Assembly (NCBI RefSeq): GCF_001202035.1
Contig: NZ_LGHT01000025.1
Location: forward strand, 124,001 to 188,000
From: Pseudorhodobacter wandonensis
Lineage (GTDB): Bacteria; Pseudomonadota; Alphaproteobacteria; Rhodobacterales; Rhodobacteraceae
Direction: 5' to 3'
DNA: 64,000 nt
The notes beneath the pieces were generated by a model. It was not told where the DNA came from. It searched no databases and saw only the letters and a list, made by a program, of their open reading frames with translations. A program made the position numbers and the translations under genes. This document shows, in pieces, positions 17,223 through 26,010 of this stretch (position 1 is the stretch's first letter; the number at the start of each line of letters is the position of its first letter).

Positions 17223-17253
17223 AAAGGGCGGGTCAATCAAGACCCGCCCTTTT
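17223..17253. terminator. Bidirectional terminator between the RidA-like gene and pgi
   Basis: A perfect 12-bp stem, AAAGGGCGGGTC (17223-17234) with GACCCGCCCTTT (17241-17252), encloses a 6-base loop. A T-run follows on the + strand. It sits between two convergent genes and can serve both. Confidence 0.85.
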
Positions 17254-17256
17254 TGC

Positions 17257-18870
17257 TTACTTGTCGGCAGGTGCCATCAGATAGTTTACAAGCATCTGCG
17301 TTGACGCATCCTTGCTGGTCGCAGTTTCCTTGCCTTCAAGGATTGGCTGCAAGGCCACGGCCAACTCTTTGCCCAGCTCAACACCCCACTGGTCAAAGGA
17401 ATTCAGCCCCAAAATTACGCCTTCGACAAACACGCGATGTTCGTACAAGGCAACAATCTGGCCCAGCGTAAACGGCGTCAGCTTTGGAATTGCCAGTGTG
17501 GTCGAAGGCCGGTTTCCGGGAAATACTCGGTGACGCGCCTGGCGATCCAATTCCGCACCGGTCAGGCCCTTTTTCGCCATGATAGCAGTCGCTTCGGCCA
17601 AGGAACGGCCACGCATCAGCGCTTCGGATTGAGCAAGGCAGTTGGCAACCAACAACAGGTGCTGATGTGCCAAGTCAGGTTCATGCCCTTGGCGGGTCAC
17701 GATAAATTCGCAAGGCACGATGCGCGTGCCTTGGTGGATCAGCTGATAGAACGCATGTTGACCGTTTGTGCCCGGCTCGCCCCAAACCACAGGGCCAGAG
17801 TGTTCCGCCAGATCAGCGCCATCCATCGACACGCGCTTGCCGTTGCTTTCCATTTCCAGCTGCTGCAAATAAGCGGGCAACCGTGTCAGGCGCTGGTCAT
17901 AGGGCAGCACGGCGCGGGTGGTGTAGCCGCAAATCTGGTTGTGCCAGATGCCAACCAAGGCCAGCAAAATGGGCAGGTTTTGCGCAGGCGCGGCATGGCG
18001 GAAATGCGCGTCCATATCGGCGGCACCCGCCAGAAAATCATCAAAACCCGCAGGCCCGATTGCCAGCATCAACGACAGGCCAATCGGCCCCCACATCGAA
18101 TAGCGCCCGCCAACCCAATCGTCAAAACCGAACACCCGTGCGGCATCAATGCCAAAAGCCGCGGTTTTCTCGGCCGATGTTGAAACAGCCGCAAACTGTG
18201 CCGCAGGGTCAGAAACCTTTGACGCAATCCAGACCCGCGCGGTTTCGGCGTTGGTCATAGTTTCAATGGTGGTAAAGGTTTTCGAGGCTACGATAACAAG
18301 CGTGGTTTCGGGGTTCAGCCCCCGCAACGTATCATGAATATGCGCGCCATCGACATTGCTGACAAAATGGCAGCGCGGCCCGTCAGCAAAAGGCGCCAGC
18401 GCCAGATAGGCCATCGCGGGCCCCAAATCCGATCCGCCAATCCCGATATTCACCACATCGGTATAGGCACCACCCTGGCCTTTGATCTTGCCTTCACGAA
18501 TGTCACGGGCAAATGCGACCATGCGGGCATAAGTGGCACGCACGGGCGGCATGACGTTTTCGCCATCAACCTTTACGGCCGCATTCAGGTTGCGCAGGGC
18601 CGTATGCAACACAGCACGGCCTTCAGTTTCATTGATCTTGGCGCCGGAAAACATCGCCTCGCGCTTTTGCGCGACACCGGCTGTTTCGGCCAGGTTCAGC
18701 AACTGTGCCATTGCCGTAGCATCAATGCTGGTTTTCGAATAATCGAAAAGCATATCACCGTGCCGCAGCGAAAAATCGCTGGCGCGGGTCGTGCCTGCCA
18801 ATGAGGCTGCGATGCTGTGGCCTGCAAGTTTCTCTTGATATGCGCGAAGCGCTTGCCATTGTTGTTTCAT
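17257..18870 (-). CDS. pgi: Glucose-6-phosphate isomerase
   Basis: Pgi interconverts glucose-6-phosphate and fructose-6-phosphate in the cytoplasm. The protein is about 537 residues from the ATG at 18870, with the phosphosugar-binding motif GIGGSDLGP, the [13 protein letters not shown] loop and the family signature [10 protein letters not shown] near the C-terminus. The in-frame start at 18885 lies inside pgl, so 18870 is preferred; it follows the pgl stop by two bases. It is the third gene of zwf-pgl-pgi, which feeds glucose-6-phosphate into the Entner-Doudoroff/pentose route; edd and eda are not in the window. Confidence 0.96.
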   Translation of the reverse strand: MKQQWQALRAYQEKLAGHSIAASLAGTTRASDFSLRHGDMLFDYSKTSIDATAMAQLLNLAETAGVAQKREAMFSGAKINETEGRAVLHTALRNLNAAVKVDGENVMPPVRATYARMVAFARDIREGKIKGQGGAYTDVVNIGIGGSDLGPAMAYLALAPFADGPRCHFVSNVDGAHIHDTLRGLNPETTLVIVASKTFTTIETMTNAETARVWIASKVSDPAAQFAAVSTSAEKTAAFGIDAARVFGFDDWVGGRYSMWGPIGLSLMLAIGPAGFDDFLAGAADMDAHFRHAAPAQNLPILLALVGIWHNQICGYTTRAVLPYDQRLTRLPAYLQQLEMESNGKRVSMDGADLAEHSGPVVWGEPGTNGQHAFYQLIHQGTRIVPCEFIVTRQGHEPDLAHQHLLLVANCLAQSEALMRGRSLAEATAIMAKKGLTGAELDRQARHRVFPGNRPSTTLAIPKLTPFTLGQIVALYEHRVFVEGVILGLNSFDQWGVELGKELAVALQPILEGKETATSKDASTQMLVNYLMAPADK

Positions 18871-18872
18871 CG

Positions 18873-19544
18873 TTATTCCGCCCAATGGATTGTTGCATCG
18901 TCAAGCACACAGCGCACTGGTGCCTCGGTCACCGGCAGCTTGGCTGCACGTTCAAGGGCATCGCGTTTGTCAGCCCCTGTGATCAGAATATGGATGTGCT
19001 GTGCGCCCTTTAACACGGGCGCGGTCAGTGTGATCCGTGGCTCACCCGCACCATCCGCGCGCATAGGCAGCAGGTTTGGCGCATCATCGGCCAATGCCTC
19101 TGCCAGCCGATCAGCGCCCGGGAAAAGAGAAGCCGTGTGCATATCGGCGCCCATCCCCAGCAGCAAAACAGAAATTGGTAAATGCGGGGTAATGCCATCC
19201 GACAGTGCAACCATCGATTCTTCGGGCGCGTCAGTTGGCGCGTAGAGCGGCACCAGTTGCGCGGCCGCCGCATTGCTTTGCAACAACCGCTGGCGCAAAA
19301 GCCGCGTATTCGACCGCGGGCTGTCTTCATTCACCCAGCGTTCGTCGTTCAAAAACACAGCCACATTCGCCCAGTCGAGCGTGGTGGCCGAAAGCATGTC
19401 AAACACCGGACCCGGCGTAGTGCCGCCGGGAACAGACAGGCTCGCCCGCCCTTTTTGCCGCAACACATCCCCCAATTGGCCAGCGATTTTATTGGCCAGC
19501 GACATCATCAGCATTTCACGATCAGCATATTCGATGAGGTTCAT
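18873..19544 (-). CDS. pgl: 6-phosphogluconolactonase
   Basis: Pgl hydrolyses 6-phosphogluconolactone to 6-phosphogluconate, following Zwf. The 223-residue protein is of the DevB/SOL type, with the N-terminal [15 protein letters not shown] phosphate-binding motif and [17 protein letters not shown] as the catalytic segment. Its start overlaps the zwf stop by four bases (19541-19544) and its stop is two bases before the pgi start, so the three genes form a tight operon. Confidence 0.94.
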   Translation of the reverse strand: MNLIEYADREMLMMSLANKIAGQLGDVLRQKGRASLSVPGGTTPGPVFDMLSATTLDWANVAVFLNDERWVNEDSPRSNTRLLRQRLLQSNAAAAQLVPLYAPTDAPEESMVALSDGITPHLPISVLLLGMGADMHTASLFPGADRLAEALADDAPNLLPMRADGAGEPRITLTAPVLKGAQHIHILITGADKRDALERAAKLPVTEAPVRCVLDDATIHWAE

Positions 19545-20995
19545 TCGCGTATCTCCCGCCAGCGCCGCCCGTCGCGGTGCATCAACATCAATGCATCTTC
19601 GGGGCCCGAGGATCCCGCATCATAGCCTTTTGGCTTGTCACCGCGGGCTTCCCAGCCTTGGATGATCGGGTCAGTCCAGGCCCAAGCAGCCTCGACCTCA
19701 TCTCCCCGCATGAACAACGTCTGGTTGCCACGGATCACATCCATAATCAGCCGCTCATAGGCATCAGGAATATCCGCGCCGTCTTCGCCCAAGGCATCGG
19801 CAAAGCTCATGTCCAAAGGTACTTGCGTCAAACGCATACCGCCCGGCCCCGGTTCCTTGATCATCACCATCAGGTTCATGCCTTCATTCGGCTGAAGCCG
19901 GATGACAAGCACATTCTCGCGCCAACCTTCGGCATCGTCAAAGATCGAATGCGGCGGCTCGCGGAAAGTGATCGCGATCTCAGAAGCACGGGCGCGCAGA
20001 CGTTTGCCTGTGCGCAGATAGAACGGTGTACCTTTCCAACGCCAGTTGGAAACATTTACTTTCAGCGCGATATAGCTTTCGGTTTTGCTGGCGGGGTCTT
20101 CGGAATGCTCAACATAGCCGCCCTGCCCGTTGCCTGCCAAATACTGGCCGCGCACAATATCCTCGGGTTTTACCGGGTCCAACGCGCGGATAACCTTCAG
20201 CTTTTCGTCGCGCACGGCATCGGGGTCGAAATGGTATGGCGGCTCCATCGCGATAAGGCACAAAAGCTGCATCATATGGTTTTGCACCATATCACGCATC
20301 GCGCCCGACTTATCGTAATAGGCGCCGCGCCCATCAACCGAGACGGTTTCGGCCACCGTGATTTGCACATGGTCGATATATTCAGATTTCCAAAGCGGCT
20401 CGAACAGAATATTGGCAAAACGCACTGCCATCAGGTTCTGCACCGTTTCTTTACCAAGATAGTGGTCGATCCGGTAAATCTGGGTTTCGTCAAAATGCTT
20501 AGCCAGAACGGCGTTCAACGCCTTGGCGCTTTCCAGATCGCGGCCAAAAGGCTTTTCGACAACTACGCGGCTGCTTTTGTTGGCGATCTTATGGTCATGC
20601 AGCCGCTCGGCCAAATCGCCAAACAACGACGGCGCAACCGAGAAATAAAACGCGTGCACGACATTCGCGCGCATACGTGATTTCAGCGCGGCCCATCCGT
20701 CCTTGCCCTTGGCATCAATTGCGACATAGCCCAGACGTGCGATAAAGGCATCGATGGTTTCGGGGTCACATTTATCTTTGGCGACGAATTCGGCAATGGC
20801 GGCACGTGCCAGATCTTGAAAGCCTTTGTCGTCAAGTTCTGACCTTGCCGCACCAATAATATTACTATCGGCCGGAATCTGCCCCGCCCAGAAACGCCGG
20901 TACAGGCCCGGGATGATTTTGCGTTGTGCCAGATCTCCGGTGCCACCAAACACCACAAGATCAAAGGCTTCCACCGGAATGACGCGCGAGACCAT
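19541..20995 (-). CDS. zwf: Glucose-6-phosphate 1-dehydrogenase
   Basis: Zwf oxidises glucose-6-phosphate with NAD(P)+ to the lactone. The protein has 484 residues. The Rossmann motif is FGGTGDLAQRK near residues 15-25 and the catalytic segment is RIDHYLGKETVQNL around 175-188, which includes the active-site His. It is the first gene of zwf-pgl-pgi. An AGAGAGGAAG ribosome site precedes the ATG, and a consensus-like promoter with a LacI-type palindrome lies immediately upstream, so the operon is probably repressed or activated by a sugar-responsive regulator. Confidence 0.96.
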   Translation of the reverse strand: MVSRVIPVEAFDLVVFGGTGDLAQRKIIPGLYRRFWAGQIPADSNIIGAARSELDDKGFQDLARAAIAEFVAKDKCDPETIDAFIARLGYVAIDAKGKDGWAALKSRMRANVVHAFYFSVAPSLFGDLAERLHDHKIANKSSRVVVEKPFGRDLESAKALNAVLAKHFDETQIYRIDHYLGKETVQNLMAVRFANILFEPLWKSEYIDHVQITVAETVSVDGRGAYYDKSGAMRDMVQNHMMQLLCLIAMEPPYHFDPDAVRDEKLKVIRALDPVKPEDIVRGQYLAGNGQGGYVEHSEDPASKTESYIALKVNVSNWRWKGTPFYLRTGKRLRARASEIAITFREPPHSIFDDAEGWRENVLVIRLQPNEGMNLMVMIKEPGPGGMRLTQVPLDMSFADALGEDGADIPDAYERLIMDVIRGNQTLFMRGDEVEAAWAWTDPIIQGWEARGDKPKGYDAGSSGPEDALMLMHRDGRRWREIRE

Positions 20996-21023
20996 GAGCT
21001 TCCTCTCTGGGTATCCAAGAATT

Positions 21024-21035
21024 GTTAGCGCTAAC
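21024..21035. promoter_or_regulatory. Candidate LacI-family operator for zwf-pgl-pgi
   Basis: GTTAGCGCTAAC is a perfect 12-bp palindrome with a central CG, the hallmark of LacI/GalR-family operators. It lies 29 bases upstream of the zwf start, just downstream of the predicted -10, where binding would block transcription initiation. No LacI-family gene is present in the window. Confidence 0.6.
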
Positions 21036-21042
21036 GAGCCTG

Positions 21043-21071
21043 TATTTACCCTGCTATGCCGCCCCTGTCTA
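21043..21071 (-). promoter_or_regulatory. Candidate sigma-70 type promoter of zwf-pgl-pgi
   Basis: Read on the minus strand, TAGACA (21066-21071) and TAAATA (21043-21048) are spaced by 17 bases, close to -35/-10 consensus. The expected start point falls at or next to the GTTAGCGCTAAC palindrome. Confidence 0.55.
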
Positions 21072-21180
21072 GCACTGAGATGTTAAAGACAGAACCGTCT
21101 TTTGAAAATGGGCAGTGTTTGGCTCAGGATTACTTGCCAAGTGCTGCCCGGTTTAACGCGATTTACCTGAAACCATGAAA

Positions 21181-21209
21181 AAAGGCCGCCCAAACCGGGG
21201 GCGGCCTTT
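21181..21209 (-). terminator. Terminator of the TRAP operon
   Basis: AAAGGCCGCC (21181-21190) pairs with GGCGGCCTTT (21200-21209). On the minus strand the hairpin is followed by a run of Ts, and it lies 20 bases after the DctM-type gene stop. Confidence 0.8.
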
Positions 21210-21228
21210 GGTATTCAGGGCGTTTTAG

Positions 21229-23586
21229 TTAACCCGCCAAGAGATTTGGCACAATCGTGACCACCCAAGGGAAGAGGTACAACAGCAACAATGCCCCGAC
21301 CTGGATCAGCACAAACGGCACCACACCGCGATAGATATGGGCAGTTGTCACCTCTTTTGGTGCCACGCCACGCAGATAGAACAGCGCAAAGCCAAAAGGT
21401 GGCGTCAAGAACGAGGTTTGCAAGTTGACCGTAATCATGATCGTTACCCAGCTTGGGTCGAACGTGCCGCCATAGATGACGGGGCCGACAATAGGCACCA
21501 CGATGTAAATGATTTCAAGGAAATCAAGAACAAAACCCAGAACGAACAGCACAAGCATCACGATCAGGAACACTGTAAGCTCATTATCAAAGCTGCGTAG
21601 GAAGCTTTGAATGAACTCCTCGCCCCCGAACGAGATCAACACGAGGTTCAAGATCTGGCTGCCGATCAGGATGGCAAACACCATCGAAGTGACCTTGGTG
21701 GTTTCGCGCATAACCGGTGTCAGCACCTTGTTGCGCCACAGCACCCAGCAGGCATAGAGCAAACCAAACATCGCAAAGGAATAGGTCGCCTGGGCAACGC
21801 CCCATGCGATCCATTGTTCGGTGGTGGTAACACCCAACCCCACGCGCAAGTCAAAGTTCACGCCGACAAGGATCATAATGACAATCGCAAAAGCGCTCAT
21901 CACGATAATGCTGCCCGATTTGTTCAGGTCACCCAGTTTGCGATAGGCCGCCAACAAGATGGCACCACCAGCCCCCAATCCTGCAGCAGGTGTCGGGTTT
22001 GTAATACCGCCAAGAATCGATCCTAGAACCGCAATGATCAGGATCAGCGGCGGGAAAACCACGCGGATCAGTTCATTGCGGGCCAGCATTCCGGCAGCGT
22101 GGTAACAGCCATAAAACGCCAGCACCAACGGGATGGCCAGAAAGACCAGCGTCATTCCAGGTGTCGCATCAGGTGCAACCAGCGCGGCATCGACAAGCAG
22201 ACCCAGTGCCACACCGCCAAGACCGATCCATATCGGGCGATGATCGGCCGAAGGGGCAACACCACGCGCAGTCGTCAGCGTAAGCGCCAGCAACAAAAAG
22301 ATAACCGCCACGCCAGTACCAATCGGCGCACGCGACGCAAGCTTTTCTGCATGCGCGGTCGTCAATTCGGCATCGGTCAGTGCCACCGATTTTGCGACGC
22401 CACCTGCGGCATCAATCTCGGCTTGTTGCGCTACAGCGGCATCCCACTTCGCCTGGCCGTGCAGCTCAATCATTGAGGCCTTGCATTGATCAGACACACG
22501 GGTCCGCAAGGAGGCCGTTTGGCCAGCGTCGGAATAGCTGTCAACCGTCAGGTCTTGGTTGCCAATCAAATTGATCTGCATCGACAGAAACAGGCCAGCG
22601 ATCAGCGCAACCGGCAGCCCAAGGAACCACAGGGTCGCTTCATTGCGTGTAATGATCTCACCTCGGCCAGTGTTTTCGACATGCACGGCCGGCGCTTTTG
22701 ATGGATTTAGCAACGCATACCCAAAAGCATAGCCAGCATAAAGCACAGCCAACAAAATCCCGGGCAAAATAGCTGCTTGGAACAACGTACCGACCGACAC
22801 AACCGCAGCCGAGCCCAGATAGGTCAGCGCATCGGAACAGCCCGCCGTTTGGGCGCGGATCTCTTGGCCAGCGGCATAAAGATCACCCGCCATGGTGCCC
22901 AATAGCACGATGACGATGGAGGGAGGGATAATCTGACCCAGCGTGCCAGAGGCGGCGATAACACCGGTCGCCAGTTGTGGCGAATAGCCAGCCCGCAGCA
23001 TAGTTGGCAACGACAGCAACCCCATTGTCACCACTGTGGCACCCACAATCCCGGTCGAGGCAGCCAAGAACGCCCCCACGACCACAACCGCCACAGCCAA
23101 ACCACCGGGCAACGGGCCGAACACCCGCGCCATCGTGGTCAGCAAATCATTGGCGATTTTTGATCGCTCCAAGACAATGCCCATCATCACGAACATCAGC
23201 ACGGCCAGCAATGTCTCAATCGACGCGCCCGCGATCACGCGTTCGTTCATCCGGTTCACGATGAACGACAAGTTGCGATCCATCGCCACTTCCCAACCTT
23301 GCGGGAACAGCGCCTGCTGTACCTGCGGCAAGTCAGGATATCTGAAGTGCGAAATGTCGATCTGATTCACGCCCGAAGCGATCAGCGCGCGATAGGCATC
23401 GGATGACGTATCAATCGCGTTGTGGATCAAGAGGCCAGCGCCGTCGAGCATCGCAATGATGCCAAACGAGATGATCCCCGCGCCGCCAATGGCAAACGCC
23501 ACCGGAAAGCCTGAGATAATGCCCGAAAACAGGCACAGAAATACGATGATGAGGCCGACCTCGATCCCGTCAAGTCCGAATAACAT
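21229..23586 (-). CDS. TRAP transporter large permease (DctM family, long form)
   Basis: This sodium-coupled membrane subunit has 785 residues, whereas classical DctM proteins are about 430. Transmembrane stretches flank two non-membrane insertions: one after the first helices (about residues 55-105, SSDAYRALIASGVNQIDISHFRYP region) and one around 345-430 (polar and Ala-rich, with VDSYSDAGQTASLR). Extra membrane helices also lie between the N- and C-terminal DctM parts. The family signatures AASGTLGQIIPPSIVIVLLG and TPPFGFALFYLRGVAP are intact. It is the last gene of the TRAP operon, 30 bases after the small permease. Long forms like this occur in the TakP-type subgroup. Confidence 0.9.
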   Translation of the reverse strand: MLFGLDGIEVGLIIVFLCLFSGIISGFPVAFAIGGAGIISFGIIAMLDGAGLLIHNAIDTSSDAYRALIASGVNQIDISHFRYPDLPQVQQALFPQGWEVAMDRNLSFIVNRMNERVIAGASIETLLAVLMFVMMGIVLERSKIANDLLTTMARVFGPLPGGLAVAVVVVGAFLAASTGIVGATVVTMGLLSLPTMLRAGYSPQLATGVIAASGTLGQIIPPSIVIVLLGTMAGDLYAAGQEIRAQTAGCSDALTYLGSAAVVSVGTLFQAAILPGILLAVLYAGYAFGYALLNPSKAPAVHVENTGRGEIITRNEATLWFLGLPVALIAGLFLSMQINLIGNQDLTVDSYSDAGQTASLRTRVSDQCKASMIELHGQAKWDAAVAQQAEIDAAGGVAKSVALTDAELTTAHAEKLASRAPIGTGVAVIFLLLALTLTTARGVAPSADHRPIWIGLGGVALGLLVDAALVAPDATPGMTLVFLAIPLVLAFYGCYHAAGMLARNELIRVVFPPLILIIAVLGSILGGITNPTPAAGLGAGGAILLAAYRKLGDLNKSGSIIVMSAFAIVIMILVGVNFDLRVGLGVTTTEQWIAWGVAQATYSFAMFGLLYACWVLWRNKVLTPVMRETTKVTSMVFAILIGSQILNLVLISFGGEEFIQSFLRSFDNELTVFLIVMLVLFVLGFVLDFLEIIYIVVPIVGPVIYGGTFDPSWVTIMITVNLQTSFLTPPFGFALFYLRGVAPKEVTTAHIYRGVVPFVLIQVGALLLLYLFPWVVTIVPNLLAG

Positions 23587-23616
23587 AGGGTGTCCGTCCT
23601 TTAGTTTATGCCTGAA

Positions 23617-24564
23617 TTAGTGGGTGCCTGTGGCCGCACTATCGCTCGCCGCATCCAGGTCCAGATATTTGCCATCTGCCTCTTCACCTTCGCGCCATTC
23701 CAGCATCGAGCGGTAAAAGAACGCGACCGCGTGAATAAAGACGAGCGCCGTAAATGTAAGCATCAGGATCTTGAACAGGTAATAGGCATCAAAGCCATTC
23801 GGCGAAAAGCCGATTGTCTCAACATTCCAACGCAGCACTTTTGCCTTGCGCATGATTTGTTCCAAGCTGTCGGATGCCGAGATTTTCGGCGTCAACAGGT
23901 GGCGCCACATAAAGAACCACGCGAACAGCCAGGTCATAATGGCGCCGGGCATCATAAAGATCAGACAGCCCGCCATATCAACCACCCGTTTAGCGCGGTA
24001 GCTGAGCTTGGCATAGACAAGGTCAACACGCACATGGCCGCCTTGCACGAAAGTATAGCTGATGCACAGACAAACGATCATGGCGTTGTACAGCTTCAGC
24101 TCTTCGGACCACCAGCTCAGGTCATGCGACACGAAAGAGTAGCCATCCCAAAGCTTGTACCCAAAGGGGGCGAAAGGGCCGAAATCGATCGTCGCCACGC
24201 GGAAAATCCGCTGCAAAAAGATGATTACGATCTGTTGCAGCACCATCAACAACCCGATCCAGGCGACGGTACGGCCAATCCCGTTGGCAAACCATTCAAG
24301 GCCGCGCACCACGCTCCACATGACCGATTTGCGCCAGATACCAACAGCTGTCAGGATCAGAAAGGCCGTAAAGACGACGTAGAAAAAATCTTCGCTAGCA
24401 CCGTAAAAGATGAAGCGACCAAGGGATTCTTTTGCCTCGGGCGTCTCAAACTTGGTCATTTCAGTAACCCAGGACAACCATTCCCCCGGGTGCGTGACCG
24501 CGTAGAAAAAGTTGACGATGGCCATGGCGATATTTGTGAAAACTGTAGAAATGCTGCTGAGCAT
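23617..24564 (-). CDS. TRAP transporter small permease (DctQ family, extended)
   Basis: This small membrane subunit has 315 residues, nearly twice the usual 160-180 of DctQ. The N-terminal part (about residues 1-110) adds hydrophobic segments, and the DctQ core follows, with helices around SYTFVQGGHVRVDLVYAKLS and AGCLIFMMPGAIMTWLFAW. A charged tail rich in Asp and Ala ends the protein. It lies between the binding protein and the large permease and would form the membrane complex with the latter. Confidence 0.85.
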   Translation of the reverse strand: MLSSISTVFTNIAMAIVNFFYAVTHPGEWLSWVTEMTKFETPEAKESLGRFIFYGASEDFFYVVFTAFLILTAVGIWRKSVMWSVVRGLEWFANGIGRTVAWIGLLMVLQQIVIIFLQRIFRVATIDFGPFAPFGYKLWDGYSFVSHDLSWWSEELKLYNAMIVCLCISYTFVQGGHVRVDLVYAKLSYRAKRVVDMAGCLIFMMPGAIMTWLFAWFFMWRHLLTPKISASDSLEQIMRKAKVLRWNVETIGFSPNGFDAYYLFKILMLTFTALVFIHAVAFFYRSMLEWREGEEADGKYLDLDAASDSAATGTH

Positions 24565-24610
24565 TTCGTCCCTCCCCCATGAGGTAGTATGGCATTATGA
24601 TGCGCAAATA

Positions 24611-24639
24611 ACCCCTCCCGGCAATAAACCGGAAGGGGT
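24611..24639 (-). terminator. Intra-operon hairpin between TRAP binding protein and permeases
   Basis: On the minus strand ACCCCTTCCGG and CCGGGAGGGGT pair across a 7-base loop (one G-U), about 20 bases after the binding-protein stop. Such hairpins often lower downstream expression or protect the upstream mRNA, giving binding protein in excess over membrane subunits. No strong T-run follows, so it is likely partial. Confidence 0.6.
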
Positions 24640-24659
24640 GCTGTACCGAGTATTCTCGA

Positions 24660-25748
24660 TTACATAGACTGCGTGCGGGTCCGCTGACGAAGATACGCAC
24701 CGTCCGACTTGTCAATCCAGCTTGCCGACGACTTCATCGAAGCGACATAGCTGTCATAAACGCGCTTATAAAGCTCATCACTCATGTTCTCGTCATGGAC
24801 TTCCTGGCTTGCTTTGGCAAAGGCATCCCAGACGCTGTCAGGGAATTCCAGCGTTTTCACGCCTGCCGCTTGCAACCGTGTCAAAGCTGCCGAGTTGTTC
24901 GACAAGAACTGCGACAGGTTGAACTGGTGGTTTTCGCCAGCGCAGGTTTCAACGATTTTCTGCTGTGCAGGGGTCAGCCCTTCAAACACTTCGCGGTTCA
25001 TTGCCAAGGACAAACCTGCACCTGGCTCGTGGAAGCCCGCAGTGTAATAGAACTTGGTGATTTCCTGGAAACCGGCTTTTTCATCTGCCCATGGGCCGAT
25101 CCATTCAGTGCCGTCGATCGCGCCCGAAGCCAAGGCTTGGTACACTTCGCCGCCTGGAAGGTTTTGCACGGATGCGCCCAGTTTACCCAGCGCTTTACCA
25201 CCAAGGCCCGGCATACGGAATTTCAAACCGTTGAAATCCTCGGCCGAGGTGATTTCTTTGCGGAACCAACCACCAGCTTGCGCGCCGGTGTTACCACCAA
25301 GGAAGGATTTCAAACCAAAGGTCTGACCCAACTCGTCGTGGAAGGCAGCGCCGCCATCTTGATAGTACCAGTTCACCAATTCTTGCGCCGTCATCCCCAT
25401 TGGGACGCAGGTAAAGAACGCATAAGCTGGGTGCTGGCCAACAAAATAATAGTCGGCGCCGTGGTACATATCGGCCTGACCCGAGGTCACAGCGTCAAAC
25501 ACCTCGAACGCGCCGACGAGCTCGCCTGCCGCCTTAAGGTCAACGGTCAACTGCCCGTCGGTCATTGCGGTGATCATATCGGCGTTGCGCTGTGCGGCAT
25601 CATGCACACCGGCAAGGCCACGACCCCAGGTGGTCACCATGGTCAAGGTGCGGTTGCCTTGCGCATACATCGGCGCGGCAAGCGTCGAAGCTGCCGCAGC
25701 AGTTGCGCCACCAATCGTGGCTTTTGTCAAAAATGAACGACGGTCCAT
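24660..25748 (-). CDS. TRAP transporter substrate-binding protein (DctP family, TakP-like)
   Basis: This periplasmic solute receptor has 362 residues. It has a twin-arginine signal (RRSFLTK at residues 3-9, then an Ala-rich hydrophobic region, cleavage near MYAQG), so it probably folds before export. The DctP fold is recognisable from GELVGAFEVFDAVTSGQADM and AGGWFRKEI, and the central PGLGGKALGKLGA segment resembles 2-oxoacid-binding proteins such as TakP. A keto- or hydroxy-monocarboxylate ligand is therefore likely, but this is family inference. It is the first gene of the operon, with GGGAGGAG ahead of its start, and diverges from a two-component system. Confidence 0.9.
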   Translation of the reverse strand: MDRRSFLTKATIGGATAAAASTLAAPMYAQGNRTLTMVTTWGRGLAGVHDAAQRNADMITAMTDGQLTVDLKAAGELVGAFEVFDAVTSGQADMYHGADYYFVGQHPAYAFFTCVPMGMTAQELVNWYYQDGGAAFHDELGQTFGLKSFLGGNTGAQAGGWFRKEITSAEDFNGLKFRMPGLGGKALGKLGASVQNLPGGEVYQALASGAIDGTEWIGPWADEKAGFQEITKFYYTAGFHEPGAGLSLAMNREVFEGLTPAQQKIVETCAGENHQFNLSQFLSNNSAALTRLQAAGVKTLEFPDSVWDAFAKASQEVHDENMSDELYKRVYDSYVASMKSSASWIDKSDGAYLRQRTRTQSM

Positions 25749-25842
25749 ATAGATTCTCCTCCCATGAGAATTCCCACCATTTAGAGGTGGGCATACTTTT
25801 AAGAGCCTTGACCTTAGCCGCGGTTTTCACCGCAAGGAATAC

Positions 25843-25856
25843 CTAGTACTACGTAG
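25843..25856. promoter_or_regulatory. Palindromic motif in the TRAP/two-component divergent region
   Basis: CTAGTACTACGTAG contains the perfect palindrome CTACGTAG (25849-25856) next to a CTAG. It sits about 95 bases upstream of the TRAP start and 155 bases upstream of the kinase start in a 262-base divergent gap. It is a candidate site for the adjacent LuxR-type response regulator; no regulator is proven. Confidence 0.35.
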
Positions 25857-26010
25857 AGATGCCTGATCTGGCCAGAAAACCGGACCAGTTGCCTGCATTG
25901 CGGACCAAACAAGGTGCCTTTGGGTCGCAACGGAGCGTTCTTGACGCCACCACAACATCAAGGCCATCTTGTGATTCGAATACAAAGGCCATGGGCCGAA
26001 GGAGCAGTGC

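Noticed and set aside
19577-20680. Long + strand frame (367 codons) opposite zwf
   Set aside because: It is a shadow of the zwf reading frame in high-GC DNA with no ribosome site and no domain. The same applies to the frames opposite lpxB (53439-54350) and dxr (61249-62226).
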